DNA of 64,000 nucleotides from Bacteroidales bacterium (GTDB taxonomy: Bacteria > Bacteroidota > Bacteroidia > Bacteroidales > UBA1715). The translations under genes and the position numbers were made by a program. The stretch is taken from positions 16,237 to 80,236 of the forward strand of contig JAFXAU010000021.1 in assembly GCA_017516865.1 (NCBI GenBank). The letters run 5' to 3'. The notes beneath the pieces were generated by a model, which worked only from the letters and a program-made list of their open reading frames with translations, was not told where the DNA came from and did not search any database. Of this stretch, positions 54,770 to 63,739 are shown piece by piece; the first letter of the stretch is position 1, and each line of letters starts with the position of its first letter.

Positions 54770-55840
54770 ATGAAACGGATTCTTTCAGTTTTGATATTTC
54801 TCCCGTTCTCCCTTTTCGCACAAATAGGAGGTGGCTCGACGTATGAGTTTGTCACACTTCCGTTTTCGGCTGCGGAAAATGCGTTCGGAGGAACGGTCGT
54901 AAGCAGAACCACCAAAGATTTGTCGTTTGCACTAAAAAATCCGTCTCTTCTCGATTCTACATACTCCAACGAAATAGTTGGAAATTGGGGATTGCTGCAC
55001 ATGAAGGAGACTGGCATCGGACTCGGAACTATCGGATACGCATATTATTTGCCCATTGGACTGGCATTACAAAGCGGAATACATTTTATCAATTACGGAA
55101 AATTTGCCGGCTACGATGAATATGGCAATAGCATTGAAAGTTTCGTGCCGGCGGAATATGAGTTGATTTTTGGAACAGCATATTCTGTTCGAGAAAATTT
55201 GACTGTCGGCGTAAATCTTAAACCAATACTCTCGTACATGGAAACGTACTCATCATACGGATTGTTATTCGACGCCGCGATTTCGTACCGTCCCGAACGT
55301 TCATGTCTTTCCTTTGAAATCCGCAATGTCGGCTGGCAACTGAAGCCATACGTGGAAGGCAATCGCGAGGAAATTCCGTACAGCATCGACCTCAGCTTTT
55401 CGCAGGAACTTGCCCATGCTCCGATACGTTTCAATGTGGCTTATAATGACATTCAGAAATTTGACCTGTCATATACAGAAAACAAAAAGAAAAATATTTT
55501 AGTTGACGGCGATGATGAAGAACGGAAATTCGTCACGTTCGGAAAAAATTTTCTAAAACACATAAATCTTTCGGCTGAATTGCTAATTGGCAAACACATT
55601 GTGCTGATGGGCGGATATAACTATCGCAAATCCGAGGAACTCTCGTTCGGGAGCTCAAAGCACGGAGCTGGACTTGGTGTGGGTTTCGCACTGAATTTTT
55701 CAAGATTCAATCTTTCGTACGGCTGGGCGAAGCAACAAGCCGCCGGCGGTCGTAACTTCTTCACTCTCAATTTTAACGCCGAAACAATCTATTCAATTTG
55801 TAAAACCTCTATACAAAAAAGAAAAACTTCTGAATTATGA
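54770..55840 (+). CDS. porQ: Type IX secretion system protein PorQ
   Basis: 356 residues. Signal peptide MKRILSVLIFLPFSLFAQ. 'GGGSTYEFVTLPFSAAENAF', 'GTVVSRTTKDLSFALKNPSL', 'IEIVGNW'-like barrel strands and late 'GSSKHGAGLGVGFALNFSRF' with 'NLSYGWAKQQAAGGRNFFTL'. This is the FadL/PorV-like outer-membrane barrel of T9SS. The stop overlaps cmk by 4 nt; the porQ-cmk order is, to my knowledge, shared with other Bacteroidetes and supports the call. Confidence 0.85.
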   Translation: MKRILSVLIFLPFSLFAQIGGGSTYEFVTLPFSAAENAFGGTVVSRTTKDLSFALKNPSLLDSTYSNEIVGNWGLLHMKETGIGLGTIGYAYYLPIGLALQSGIHFINYGKFAGYDEYGNSIESFVPAEYELIFGTAYSVRENLTVGVNLKPILSYMETYSSYGLLFDAAISYRPERSCLSFEIRNVGWQLKPYVEGNREEIPYSIDLSFSQELAHAPIRFNVAYNDIQKFDLSYTENKKKNILVDGDDEERKFVTFGKNFLKHINLSAELLIGKHIVLMGGYNYRKSEELSFGSSKHGAGLGVGFALNFSRFNLSYGWAKQQAAGGRNFFTLNFNAETIYSICKTSIQKRKTSEL

Positions 55841-56505
55841 TAATTGCAATCGACGGACATTCATCGTGCGGGAAGAGCACAATTGCAAAGGCATTGGCAA
55901 AAAAACTTGGTTTCACCTACGTTGACACAGGCGCCATGTACCGTGCGGTAACGCTTTTCTGCCAGCAAAACAATTTGATTCAAAACGGCGTGGTTGACGA
56001 AGAAAATCTTGCAAAACGCATTGGCGAAATCAATATAAGTTTTGCTTTAAATAACGACACGCAACAACAAGATACATACTTAAATGATATCAACGTCGAG
56101 AAGAAAATTCGTAGTATGGAAGTTGCCCACGATGTTAGCAACGTGAGTAAAATTGGATTTGTGCGGAAAGCAATGGTTGAGAAACAGCAAAAATACGGTG
56201 AATCGGCTGATGTAGTAATGGACGGCCGCGATATTGGCACGGTTGTTTTCCCCAATGCCGACTATAAATTTTTTATCACCGCATCGCCCGAAGTCCGCGC
56301 ACAGCGTCGCTATGACGAACTTATGGCAAAGGAAGGGCATGCGAATTTCAACGAAATTTTAGAGAATTTGAAACAACGCGATTTTCTTGATTCTACTCGT
56401 GCAGAAAGTCCGTTGCGACAAGCCGACGATGCTATTTTGGTTGACACAAGCAATATGACACGTGAAGGACAATTAGAATGGATTCTAAACAAGATACAAA
56501 AATAG
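55837..56505 (+). CDS. cmk: Cytidylate kinase
   Basis: 222 residues. P-loop 'DGHSSCGKSTIAKALAKKLG' (residues 6-25), 'YVDTGAMYRAVTLFCQ', 'DVVMDGRDIGTVVFPNADYK' and 'RAQRRYDELMAKEG'. It phosphorylates CMP/dCMP for nucleotide supply. It overlaps porQ by 4 nt and ispH by 28 nt, so the four genes form one operon. Confidence 0.96.
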   Translation: MIIAIDGHSSCGKSTIAKALAKKLGFTYVDTGAMYRAVTLFCQQNNLIQNGVVDEENLAKRIGEINISFALNNDTQQQDTYLNDINVEKKIRSMEVAHDVSNVSKIGFVRKAMVEKQQKYGESADVVMDGRDIGTVVFPNADYKFFITASPEVRAQRRYDELMAKEGHANFNEILENLKQRDFLDSTRAESPLRQADDAILVDTSNMTREGQLEWILNKIQK

Positions 56506-57401
56506 AAATTGATTCAAAATCAGGGTTTTGCTTCGGGGTAATTAATGCAATACATCAAGCAGAAAACGCACTCGAAGAAAAAGGATCTTTGTATTGTCTC
56601 GGCGACATTGTCCACAACGGTGCCGAGGTTTCGCGACTGACAAAAAAGGGGTTGGTAACTATTTCTCACGAACAATTCAAGAATCTGAAAAACTGCTCCG
56701 TTCTGCTTCGTGCCCACGGCGAACCGCCTGAAACATACGAAATTGCACAACAGAACAATATAACAATTATAGATGCTACTTGTCCAGTGGTGCTTGCATT
56801 ACAAAAAAAAATAAAGACTGCATATAAGGAAGCGCAGAAGAAAAACGGACAAGTGCTTATTTTTGGTAAACCCGGACATGCCGAAGTGGTTGGCTTGCTC
56901 GGACAAACAGACAATTCCGCCATTGTCATCAACAAAATTGACGATTTGCAAACTGTTGATTTTTCGAGACCTATAGTTTTGTTCTCGCAGACAACACAAA
57001 ATATTCATGACTTGAAAATTATTCAGGAAGAAATCGCCCGTCGTGCAAGTGCAGTCGGGAATAGCGATTTTATATGCCACGATACAATTTGCAGACGCGT
57101 GGCAAACCGCGAGGCTGATTTAATACAGTTTGCACAGAAATTCGATACCATTATTTTTGTGAGCGGCAAAAAAAGTTCTAATGGCAAGGTTTTGTTCGAC
57201 ATTTGCAAGAAAATCAACGAAAACACTCATTTTGTGTCGAATCTTGCCGATTTGGCGGAAATCGAATTTGCTACCGATAAGTCGGTGGGAATCTGCGGAG
57301 CAACATCGACCCCTAAATGGTTAATGGAAGACATCGCAAATAAAATTCAGGAAATCATTACTTTACAATATGGATTTAGGAACAATACGACAACGGAATA
57401 A
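56478..57401 (+). CDS. ispH: 4-Hydroxy-3-methylbut-2-enyl diphosphate reductase
   Basis: 307 residues. Fe-S ligand Cys in 'SKSGFCFGVINAIHQAENAL' (Cys18), substrate-binding 'RAHGEPPETY', second Cys in 'DATCPVVLALQKKI' and third in 'CHDTICRRVANREADLIQFA'. 'GKPGHAEVVGLLGQ' is also characteristic. It performs the last MEP-pathway step, giving IPP and DMAPP, with a 4Fe-4S cluster of the type built by Suf proteins. The start overlaps cmk by 28 nt. Confidence 0.96.
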   Translation: MDSKQDTKIEIDSKSGFCFGVINAIHQAENALEEKGSLYCLGDIVHNGAEVSRLTKKGLVTISHEQFKNLKNCSVLLRAHGEPPETYEIAQQNNITIIDATCPVVLALQKKIKTAYKEAQKKNGQVLIFGKPGHAEVVGLLGQTDNSAIVINKIDDLQTVDFSRPIVLFSQTTQNIHDLKIIQEEIARRASAVGNSDFICHDTICRRVANREADLIQFAQKFDTIIFVSGKKSSNGKVLFDICKKINENTHFVSNLADLAEIEFATDKSVGICGATSTPKWLMEDIANKIQEIITLQYGFRNNTTTE

Positions 57402-57798
57402 AAGAAGAAACAACAGAAATTTCTACATTATTACAATAGGCTTTATTTGTTCGCTTATTGTTGTGATTTTTGGAGCACAAAGCATGTTGATGAAGATGGG
57501 GCAAAAGAAGATTCACCTTCTTCATTGCGAAATCGAAAATAACACATCTGCAACAATTTTGGGCAAAATGAACATAGGCGACGTCATTCTATTTGAAGAC
57601 ACTTTGCCACAAGGAAAAACAAATTTTGAATATAAATGGCATTTCGACACAACTAAAACTATCACTTCAAATTTCAACAGTCAATCAACTGAAATTCAAG
57701 GAATCTCCGTTCCCGATAGTATTAGTTATCTTATGATTATTCTTTCTCCGAAAGACACTTCTTTCAAAGTGGATTATTCGTTTTGTAGAGGCAAATAA
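57370..57798 (+). CDS. Small single-pass membrane protein
   Basis: 142 residues. Basic N-terminus ('RQRNKRRNNRNFY'), one membrane segment at about 19-39, then a soluble ~100-residue domain ('LHCEIENNTSATILGKMNIG', 'GISVPDSISYLMIILSP'). It overlaps ispH by 32 nt at the end of the porQ operon. Its last codons and stop lie inside the 28-bp palindromic repeat at 57785, so the 3' end may have been supplied by that repeat. Function unknown. Confidence 0.65.
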   Translation: MDLGTIRQRNKRRNNRNFYIITIGFICSLIVVIFGAQSMLMKMGQKKIHLLHCEIENNTSATILGKMNIGDVILFEDTLPQGKTNFEYKWHFDTTKTITSNFNSQSTEIQGISVPDSISYLMIILSPKDTSFKVDYSFCRGK

Positions 57799-57812
57799 TT
57801 ATCTGCCTCTAC
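57785..57812. repeat. 28-bp palindromic repeat, copy D (perfect outer arms)
   Basis: GTAGAGGCA...TGCCTCTAC; with flanking TTT/AAA the pairing reaches 12 bp per arm. It lies between the convergent small membrane gene and leuS and may serve as their terminator. Confidence 0.8.
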
Positions 57813-57819
57813 AAATCTT

Positions 57820-60432
57820 TTACAGCACAATATTCACAATCTTTCCTGGAACGACTATCACCTTCTTGGTTGGTTTGCCGTCGAGCCACTTGATTGTACG
57901 TTCGTCGGCAAGTACGGTAGATTGAACCTCATCGGGAGTGGCCGATTTTGGAAATTCCATCTCGAAACGTCGTTTGCCGTTGAATGAAACTGGATAAATC
58001 ACTGTGTCATCAACCAATTTCGACTCGTCGCATTCTGGCCATGGTTCGTAAGCAAGCGATTCGGCACCACCATACATACTCCACAATTCTTCTGCCAAAT
58101 GCGGAGCGAACGGGGCAAGCACCTTGGCAAAATCCTTTGCCGTTGCTTCCGAAACTTTCCCTGCTTTGTAACACGTATTTGTGAACACCATCATTTGTGA
58201 AATGGCGGTGTTGAAACGAAGATTTTCAACATCGTCGGCAACCTTCTTGATTGTTTTGTGAAGTTCCTTCACAACTGCGTTGTCATCCTGCAAACCGGCA
58301 ACCACGTTTTCTTTCTCGCTGAAGAAACGGAACACACGTGCAAGGAAGTTGAACACACCCTTCACACCACTTTCAGCCCATGGCTTAACTGCATCGAGCG
58401 GTCCCATGAACATTTCGTACAAGCGAAGACTGTCGGCACCGTAGTGAGCAATCACATCATCGGGATTCACCACGTTTTTCAGCGATTTCGACATTTTTGC
58501 CACAATCTGGCGAAGTTCCTCGCCCGTTTCCTTATGGAAGAATTTGCCGTCGCGTTCTTCAACTTTATCAGAAGTGACTTTCGCTCCTGCCTGTGTTTCG
58601 TAGGCAAACGCCAAAATCATACCTTGGTTGAACAATTTTTTATACGGTTCATCGGTGTGGACTATGCCCAAATCGAACAAAACCTTATGCCAGAAACGAC
58701 TGTAGAGCAAGTGAAGCACAGCATGTTCGGCACCACCCACATACAAATCGACAGGCATCCAATAATTTTCCGCCTCAACCGAGAAAGGAGCTGAATCATT
58801 TGTCGGGTCGGTGTAACGAAGGTAATACCAGCACGAGCCAGCCCACTGCGGCATCGTATTGGTTTCGTAGCGACCTTTGCGGCCATTTTTATCAACCACA
58901 TTGAGCCAATCAGTGGCATTTGCTAATGGCGATTCACCCGTGTCGCTCGGTTCGTATTTCGTCAACTCCGGCAATCTGTGAGGAAGGTCTTTTTCGTCAA
59001 CCATCGTAACTTCGCCGTCTTCCCAGTGAATGATAGGGAACGGCTCGCCCCAGTAACGTTGGCGGCTGAACAACCAATCACGGATTTTATAGTTTACGGT
59101 TGCTTTACCTAACTTTCGTTCGGCAAGCCACGCAATCATTTTTTCAATAGCGTCTTTCTTGTTCAAACCATCAAGGAAACCGGAATTTACGTGGATTCCG
59201 TCTTCCGTCCATGCTTGTTGTTGCACATCAACTTCGGATTTCAAGACTTCGATAATCGGCAAATTGAATTTCTTTGCAAACTCCCAGTCACGCGTATCGT
59301 GGGCTGGCACAGCCATAATCGCACCTGTTCCGTAACCCATCAGCACGTAGTCGGCAACCCAGATAGGAATCAATGTCCCGTTTACAGGATTTTTCGCATA
59401 ACGGCCAGAGAACACGCCAGTTTTTTCTTTCGCCAACTCCGTTCTGTCCAAATCAGATTTCATCGATGCCTGTTTGCGGTATTCGTCAACGGCAGCTTTT
59501 TGGTCGGCGGTGGTAATTTGCTCAATCATAGGATGTTCGGGCGAAATAACCATATACGTTGCACCAAACAATGTGTCACAACGAGTAGTATAAACAGTCA
59601 ATTTCGCGTCAAGACCGTCAATTTCAAAATCAACTTCGGCACCAGTAGAACGGCCAATCCAGTTGCGTTGCATATCCTTAACGCCGGCAGGCCAATCAAG
59701 TCCTTCAAGCCCCTGCAACAAACGTTCAGCATACAATGGAATACGTAACATCCATTGTTTCAAATTCTTACGATTGACCTGACAACCACATTTCTCGTGC
59801 GAGCCATCGTTCAAAACTTCCTCGTTGGCACACACAGTCTTACAGTTCGGACACCACCACACTTGAGCATTGTCGTAATATGCAAGACGCTGGGAGTCAA
59901 CATATTTCCGTACTTCTTCCTTGCCTTTTGCCTCAATCTCGGCAGGAATTGGCAATTCAGAAATCGGGCGACCTTTTTGTTGTTCCTTGTCGAACCACGT
60001 GTTGTACAATTTAATGAAAATCCACTGAGTCCATTTGTAATATTTCGGGTCGGTGGTGTTTATTTCGCGGTCCCAGTCGTAACTCAAGCCGAGCGACTTG
60101 ATTTGGCGGCGGAATGTGTCGCAGTTTTTCTTTGTCGTAATGGCAGGATGCGTGCCTGTTTGAATGGCATATTGTTCAGCAGGCAGACCGAATGCGTCCC
60201 AACCCATAGGATGAAGCACGTTGAAGCCCTTCATACGTTTGTAGCGGCTCACAATATCGGTAGCCGTATATCCTTCTGGGTGACCGACGTGCAATCCCGC
60301 TCCCGATGGATACGGGAACATATCAAGTGCATAAAATTTCGGTTTTGACTTGTCCAAAACAGTTTTGAAAGTCTTATTTTTTTCCCAATAAGCCTGCCAT
60401 TTCTGTTCAATTTCGGTAAAATTGTATTCCAT
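57820..60432 (-). CDS. leuS: Leucyl-tRNA synthetase
   Basis: 870 residues, bacterial type. HIGH-like '[20 protein letters not shown]', zinc-binding '[14 protein letters not shown]', editing domain '[20 protein letters not shown]', '[20 protein letters not shown]' with '[20 protein letters not shown]', and KMSKS as '[18 protein letters not shown]'. It charges and proofreads tRNA-Leu. Single gene, followed on the minus strand by the 28-bp repeat. Confidence 0.97.
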   Translation of the reverse strand: MEYNFTEIEQKWQAYWEKNKTFKTVLDKSKPKFYALDMFPYPSGAGLHVGHPEGYTATDIVSRYKRMKGFNVLHPMGWDAFGLPAEQYAIQTGTHPAITTKKNCDTFRRQIKSLGLSYDWDREINTTDPKYYKWTQWIFIKLYNTWFDKEQQKGRPISELPIPAEIEAKGKEEVRKYVDSQRLAYYDNAQVWWCPNCKTVCANEEVLNDGSHEKCGCQVNRKNLKQWMLRIPLYAERLLQGLEGLDWPAGVKDMQRNWIGRSTGAEVDFEIDGLDAKLTVYTTRCDTLFGATYMVISPEHPMIEQITTADQKAAVDEYRKQASMKSDLDRTELAKEKTGVFSGRYAKNPVNGTLIPIWVADYVLMGYGTGAIMAVPAHDTRDWEFAKKFNLPIIEVLKSEVDVQQQAWTEDGIHVNSGFLDGLNKKDAIEKMIAWLAERKLGKATVNYKIRDWLFSRQRYWGEPFPIIHWEDGEVTMVDEKDLPHRLPELTKYEPSDTGESPLANATDWLNVVDKNGRKGRYETNTMPQWAGSCWYYLRYTDPTNDSAPFSVEAENYWMPVDLYVGGAEHAVLHLLYSRFWHKVLFDLGIVHTDEPYKKLFNQGMILAFAYETQAGAKVTSDKVEERDGKFFHKETGEELRQIVAKMSKSLKNVVNPDDVIAHYGADSLRLYEMFMGPLDAVKPWAESGVKGVFNFLARVFRFFSEKENVVAGLQDDNAVVKELHKTIKKVADDVENLRFNTAISQMMVFTNTCYKAGKVSEATAKDFAKVLAPFAPHLAEELWSMYGGAESLAYEPWPECDESKLVDDTVIYPVSFNGKRRFEMEFPKSATPDEVQSTVLADERTIKWLDGKPTKKVIVVPGKIVNIVL

Positions 60433-60506
60433 AACTATTTCATTTGAAAAACGATGCGAAGATACGACTTTTCAATTGAAAAGAAGCAGAACAATAGGAT
60501 ATGTTT

Positions 60507-60950
60507 TTATAATTGTATAGAGAATTTCTCAAACACAAAAATCCAAAGAGCAAACCGCAGTGCTCTACCCACAAGCATCCAAAATGCGCAAAGCCGCCAG
60601 TCAATCTTATAAAATCCGAGAGCGATGGCAAACACGTCGCCCACAATCGGCAGCCACGTAACGAACGCCAACAGACTGCCCCATCGTGCAACTTTGTCAC
60701 GCTGGCTTTCCAACTTCTCGGGACTGACTTTGAACCATTTTTCTATGCGTTCCATATTACCGATTCTGCCAATTCCGTATGACGTAAGTCCACCGAGCCA
60801 ATTTCCCGCCGTCGCCAATGCAAAACATACAATCACATTCAAGCCAACGGCAAGACACCCGACCAGCAATGCATCGGCACTAAACGGCACAACGGTCGAA
60901 GCCAAAAACGAACCGACAAACAAACCGAAATAACCTAAGTTTTCGAGCAT
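60507..60950 (-). CDS. YqaA/DedA-like small membrane protein
   Basis: 147 residues. 'GYFGLFVGSFLASTVVPFSA' and 'LATAGNWLGGLTSYGIGRIG' with 'LAFVTWLPIVGDVFAIALGF' are the SNARE-associated/DedA (VTT) pattern. Four membrane stretches. Such proteins help membrane-lipid homeostasis or flipping (family knowledge). Single gene. Confidence 0.85.
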   Translation of the reverse strand: MLENLGYFGLFVGSFLASTVVPFSADALLVGCLAVGLNVIVCFALATAGNWLGGLTSYGIGRIGNMERIEKWFKVSPEKLESQRDKVARWGSLLAFVTWLPIVGDVFAIALGFYKIDWRLCAFWMLVGRALRFALWIFVFEKFSIQL

Positions 60951-60978
60951 GAAATCTTTTCTAATAAGAGAACATTTG

Positions 60979-61431
60979 CTACTTTAATGACAAATTGAAC
61001 CGTTTTCTTTCTGAAGAAGTCAGAAGTCCAATATGCTCTGAAATGTAACTCTGCTTTACGCTTGCCAAAAAACTCGAGTAAGTCTGACCTGTTTTGCTCA
61101 AAAGAAATTTAAACAAACTATCATCTTGTCGTGTTTTTTTGCTTTCTATTTTAGCATCTTCTGACTTAAGTCTCTGTAAATCACATTCATACTGTGATTG
61201 CAAGTTCATCCAGAATGAAGCTTTTATCCCGAGTGCATTTTCAAGTTTAAGAGCAATTGCTGGTGTTATGTTCCGCTTTCCTTTTAGAATTTCGTTTAAG
61301 TGAGTGGCTTGCATTTCTATAGTTTTTGCGAATTCCCTCTGCGAAATCTGGCGTGACTTCAGTTCCTGTGCAAGTGTGAAACCTGCTGGCACAGCCATAC
61401 AAACCTGAATGTTTTCATTTTTTGTTTCCAT
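60979..61431 (-). CDS. higA: HigA-type antitoxin
   Basis: 150 residues. Helix-turn-helix XRE domain: 'AQELKSRQISQREFAKTIEM', 'QATHLNEILKGKRNITPAIA' and 'LKLENALGIKASFWMNLQSQ', the HigA signature. The C-terminal ~60 residues are extra and helical. It overlaps the toxin gene by 17 nt and follows it, the toxin-first order typical of higBA. Probably binds the palindrome at 61763. Confidence 0.9.
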   Translation of the reverse strand: METKNENIQVCMAVPAGFTLAQELKSRQISQREFAKTIEMQATHLNEILKGKRNITPAIALKLENALGIKASFWMNLQSQYECDLQRLKSEDAKIESKKTRQDDSLFKFLLSKTGQTYSSFLASVKQSYISEHIGLLTSSERKRFNLSLK

Positions 61432-61732
61432 AATGCGTTACATTTAATTCCAATACCACAATTTCTATTCCATCGTTCAACTCATTGAAAATGAGTCGCT
61501 CTACACGTCCATTCATAACACGAACCGAACTTACATCGCATCCTTTTAATTTTTCATAATGCAAAAAACTGAACTGCTTTAAATCGTCAGTTCGTTCGGT
61601 TGCTTTTAAAGTATTAATAACAGAAATCAGATTTTGCATGAACAATCCGTCCCTGCTATATTTCTTATACTTGTTATTTTTCCCAGAAGAAACTAATTCT
61701 TCCAAGTCTTTATCCACAATATTGACCTTCAT
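61415..61732 (-). CDS. higB: HigB-like RelE-superfamily toxin
   Basis: 105 residues. Short alpha/beta chain with 'ISVINTLKATERTDDLKQFS', 'FLHYEKLKGCDVSSVRVMNG' and 'VERLIFNELNDGIEIVVLEL', the 'H-x-L-K-G...S-x-R-v-n...R-l-i-F' pattern of the HigB/plasmid killer branch of RelE toxins, which cut mRNA on ribosomes. It ends in 'NVTHYGNKK', close to the family's final His-Tyr. First gene of higBA. Confidence 0.82.
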   Translation of the reverse strand: MKVNIVDKDLEELVSSGKNNKYKKYSRDGLFMQNLISVINTLKATERTDDLKQFSFLHYEKLKGCDVSSVRVMNGRVERLIFNELNDGIEIVVLELNVTHYGNKK

Positions 61733-61752
61733 TTGATTAAATTATGTTGATG

Positions 61753-61789
61753 CAAAAATAGCAAAAGTTACCAGAATATGGTAACTTTT
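61753..61789 (-). promoter_or_regulatory. higBA promoter and operator palindrome
   Basis: AAAAGTTACC-7 nt-GGTAACTTTT (61763-61789) is a perfect 10-bp-arm palindrome. It lies directly behind a leftward TATTTTTG -7 box (61760-61753), 20 nt before the higB ATG, the position expected for an autorepression operator. Confidence 0.7.
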
Positions 61790-61837
61790 ATAAAAATTAT
61801 TTTATTGTTTTTTACTCTAGCGCTGAAACAAAAACTA

Positions 61838-62317
61838 TCAACCCTGTTTTCTTTCAAACACCAAATGTTTCCTCATAAAGAAATTGAAGAAAAACACGAT
61901 GATTTGGGCTATTGTGTTGCTAATCAGATAATTCACATCCATCTGCCGTGTGAGAAACGTGGTAATTACCACATTTATTCCCAAGCCTACGGCTCCAATT
62001 GCCGTGAACAATGCGAATTGCAGAAGATTCTTTTCTGCTTTTTTCTCCACCTTGTGGAATACCCACAATGAACTCAGCGCATAGTTCACCAATCCTGCGA
62101 GCAACGATGCGATAGCGGTGGAAACACCCAAATATTCCTTTCCCAACACAAATTCGGTCAACGTCCAGAGAATGAGCATATTGGTAGCGTACCGCACGCC
62201 TTCCACCACGGCGTTACGAGCAATCTGCACTTTCGTGTCGTCTGTTTTTCCGAAAAGTATTGTTTTTATTGATTCCATCGCATTCTTTGCAGCTTCGACA
62301 AGCTCAGCCGCCAACAT
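61838..62317 (-). CDS. GtrA-family membrane protein
   Basis: 159 residues. Four membrane helices in the GtrA layout: 'VVEGVRYATNMLILWTLTEF', 'SLLAGLVNYALSSLWVF', 'QFALFTAIGAVGLGINVVIT' and 'IAQIIVFFFNFFMRKHLVFE'. GtrA proteins help move polyprenyl-linked sugars for cell-surface glycan modification. It lies 20 nt after the CDF gene on the same strand. Confidence 0.9.
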   Translation of the reverse strand: MLAAELVEAAKNAMESIKTILFGKTDDTKVQIARNAVVEGVRYATNMLILWTLTEFVLGKEYLGVSTAIASLLAGLVNYALSSLWVFHKVEKKAEKNLLQFALFTAIGAVGLGINVVITTFLTRQMDVNYLISNTIAQIIVFFFNFFMRKHLVFERKQG

Positions 62318-62337
62318 CTAAGTCTTAATTTTCTACC

Positions 62338-63453
62338 TCAATCGCTATAATCAATGTCGAAGTTTATCTCCACCGTATAGCCATTGTACTGTGTCGTCAC
62401 CGCATCAATTATTTGCTGACGCAGAGCTGCCTTGTCGGCAATTTTGAAATCAACAACGGCATCGAACGAGATAAGTCTTGCCTCTGTTTCTACCAATATG
62501 CCATGCACCTGCAAGATTCCATCGAACTGCATTACAATACTGCGGATGTCGTTCTGCACTTTTCCGTATGTATCGTTGTGACAATCAACGGCATACACGC
62601 CAATGGTCAGGAACACGCCGTATTTCGTCACAATCATTCGCTGAATTTGTTTCGACAGCACGTGAATGTCGTGTGCGGTTAAATTGGCATCGACTTCAAT
62701 ATGCACCGAACCGATGGCACTATTTGGCCCATAATTATGCAGCACCAAGTCATACGCACCAATCACGCCTTCGGTGCCACGAATGTCGGCCTTGATGTTT
62801 TGCGTGGTTTCGCTGTTGGAGCGAACGCCCAGAATCTGGCTCATCGGCTGCATAAACAATTCTATTCCCGACTTGAGGATGAAAATTGAAATAATCGCAC
62901 CAATATACCCGTCAACCACAATGCCGAACAACATTGTAACAGCAATACCGACAAGCGTCGAAGCTGAAATAATCGCATCAAACATGGCATCGGCACCCGA
63001 AGCCACAAGAGCGTCGGAGCTGAGTTGCTCGCCTTTCCGTTTCACATACCTCCCCAATACGATTTTTGTAACAATGGCGACGGAAATAATCACCACAGCC
63101 ACAAGCGAATAGTCGGGTTCCACAGGATTGATGATTTTCTTGACCGACTCAATCAGCGACGTGGCACCTGCGGCAAACACCAGCCCGGCAATCAGAATGG
63201 CACTGAAATACTCTATTCGACCATACCCGAACGGGTGATTCTTGTCGGGTTTGCGGTGCGCCAACCGAATGCCAATAATAGTTATTACCGACGACAAAGC
63301 ATCGCTTAAATTATTTACGGCATCAAGAAGAATGGCGATGGAGTTCGCCATCAAACCGACAAACGCCTTGAACGAAGCCAAGAAGATGTTTGCCACTATA
63401 CCTATCACGCTTGTCTGCGTGATTTGTTTCTCGCGCGAAGTTATTTTTCCCAT
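62338..63453 (-). CDS. Cation diffusion facilitator metal exporter, ND/DD site
   Basis: 371 residues. Six-helix CDF domain (about 10-215) with 'NKHPFGYG'-type loop 'DKNHPFGYGRIEYFSAILIA' and a cytoplasmic C-terminal domain (220-300) 'SAIGSVHIEVDANLTAHDIH', plus an extra ~70-residue ferredoxin-like tail. Transport-site residues read NNLSD (Asn47/Asp51) in TM2 and DAMFD (Asp155/Asp159) in TM5. The N-D/D-D set resembles manganese-type CDF proteins more than zinc (HD-HD or DD-HD); this is an inference. Tandem palindromes lie upstream. Confidence 0.9.
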   Translation of the reverse strand: MGKITSREKQITQTSVIGIVANIFLASFKAFVGLMANSIAILLDAVNNLSDALSSVITIIGIRLAHRKPDKNHPFGYGRIEYFSAILIAGLVFAAGATSLIESVKKIINPVEPDYSLVAVVIISVAIVTKIVLGRYVKRKGEQLSSDALVASGADAMFDAIISASTLVGIAVTMLFGIVVDGYIGAIISIFILKSGIELFMQPMSQILGVRSNSETTQNIKADIRGTEGVIGAYDLVLHNYGPNSAIGSVHIEVDANLTAHDIHVLSKQIQRMIVTKYGVFLTIGVYAVDCHNDTYGKVQNDIRSIVMQFDGILQVHGILVETEARLISFDAVVDFKIADKAALRQQIIDAVTTQYNGYTVEINFDIDYSD

Positions 63454-63511
63454 TGTATTTTTTTTGCAAATGTAGTTTTTTAGGGAGACTTACAAACGAA
63501 TTCTGAAAAAA

Positions 63512-63570
63512 TCCAAAATAATTGCAAGATTTTTGGAATAGATTCCAAAATTATTATAATATTTTTGGAA
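63512..63570. repeat. Two tandem 27-bp imperfect palindromes upstream of CDF gene
   Basis: Copies at 63512-63538 and 63544-63570 both read TCCAAAAT...ATTTTTGGAA and agree at 23 of 27 positions, 32 bp apart start to start. The first is 58 nt before the CDF start. Operator-like arrangement. Confidence 0.65.
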
Positions 63571-63593
63571 AATAGTGGAACGGTTAAAACAAA

Positions 63594-63692
63594 ATGAATA
63601 TAACGCCAGCAGCTTTTTCGACAAGTTATCCTTCTGTTCCATATAAAGTGATAACTCCCAACAATATAGAAGATTTTCTTACCATTGTTTAA
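63594..63692 (+). CDS. Possible 32-residue ORF or remnant
   Basis: ATG to TAA encoding MNITPAAFSTSYPSVPYKVI + 12 residues. The composition looks protein-like, but it has no recognised family and no ribosome-binding site. It could be the decayed start of a gene. Confidence 0.25.
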   Translation: MNITPAAFSTSYPSVPYKVITPNNIEDFLTIV

Positions 63693-63739
63693 GTTTTTCC
63701 ATATTCATTTTTTTTCAATTAATTTTTTTCCTACTTTTA

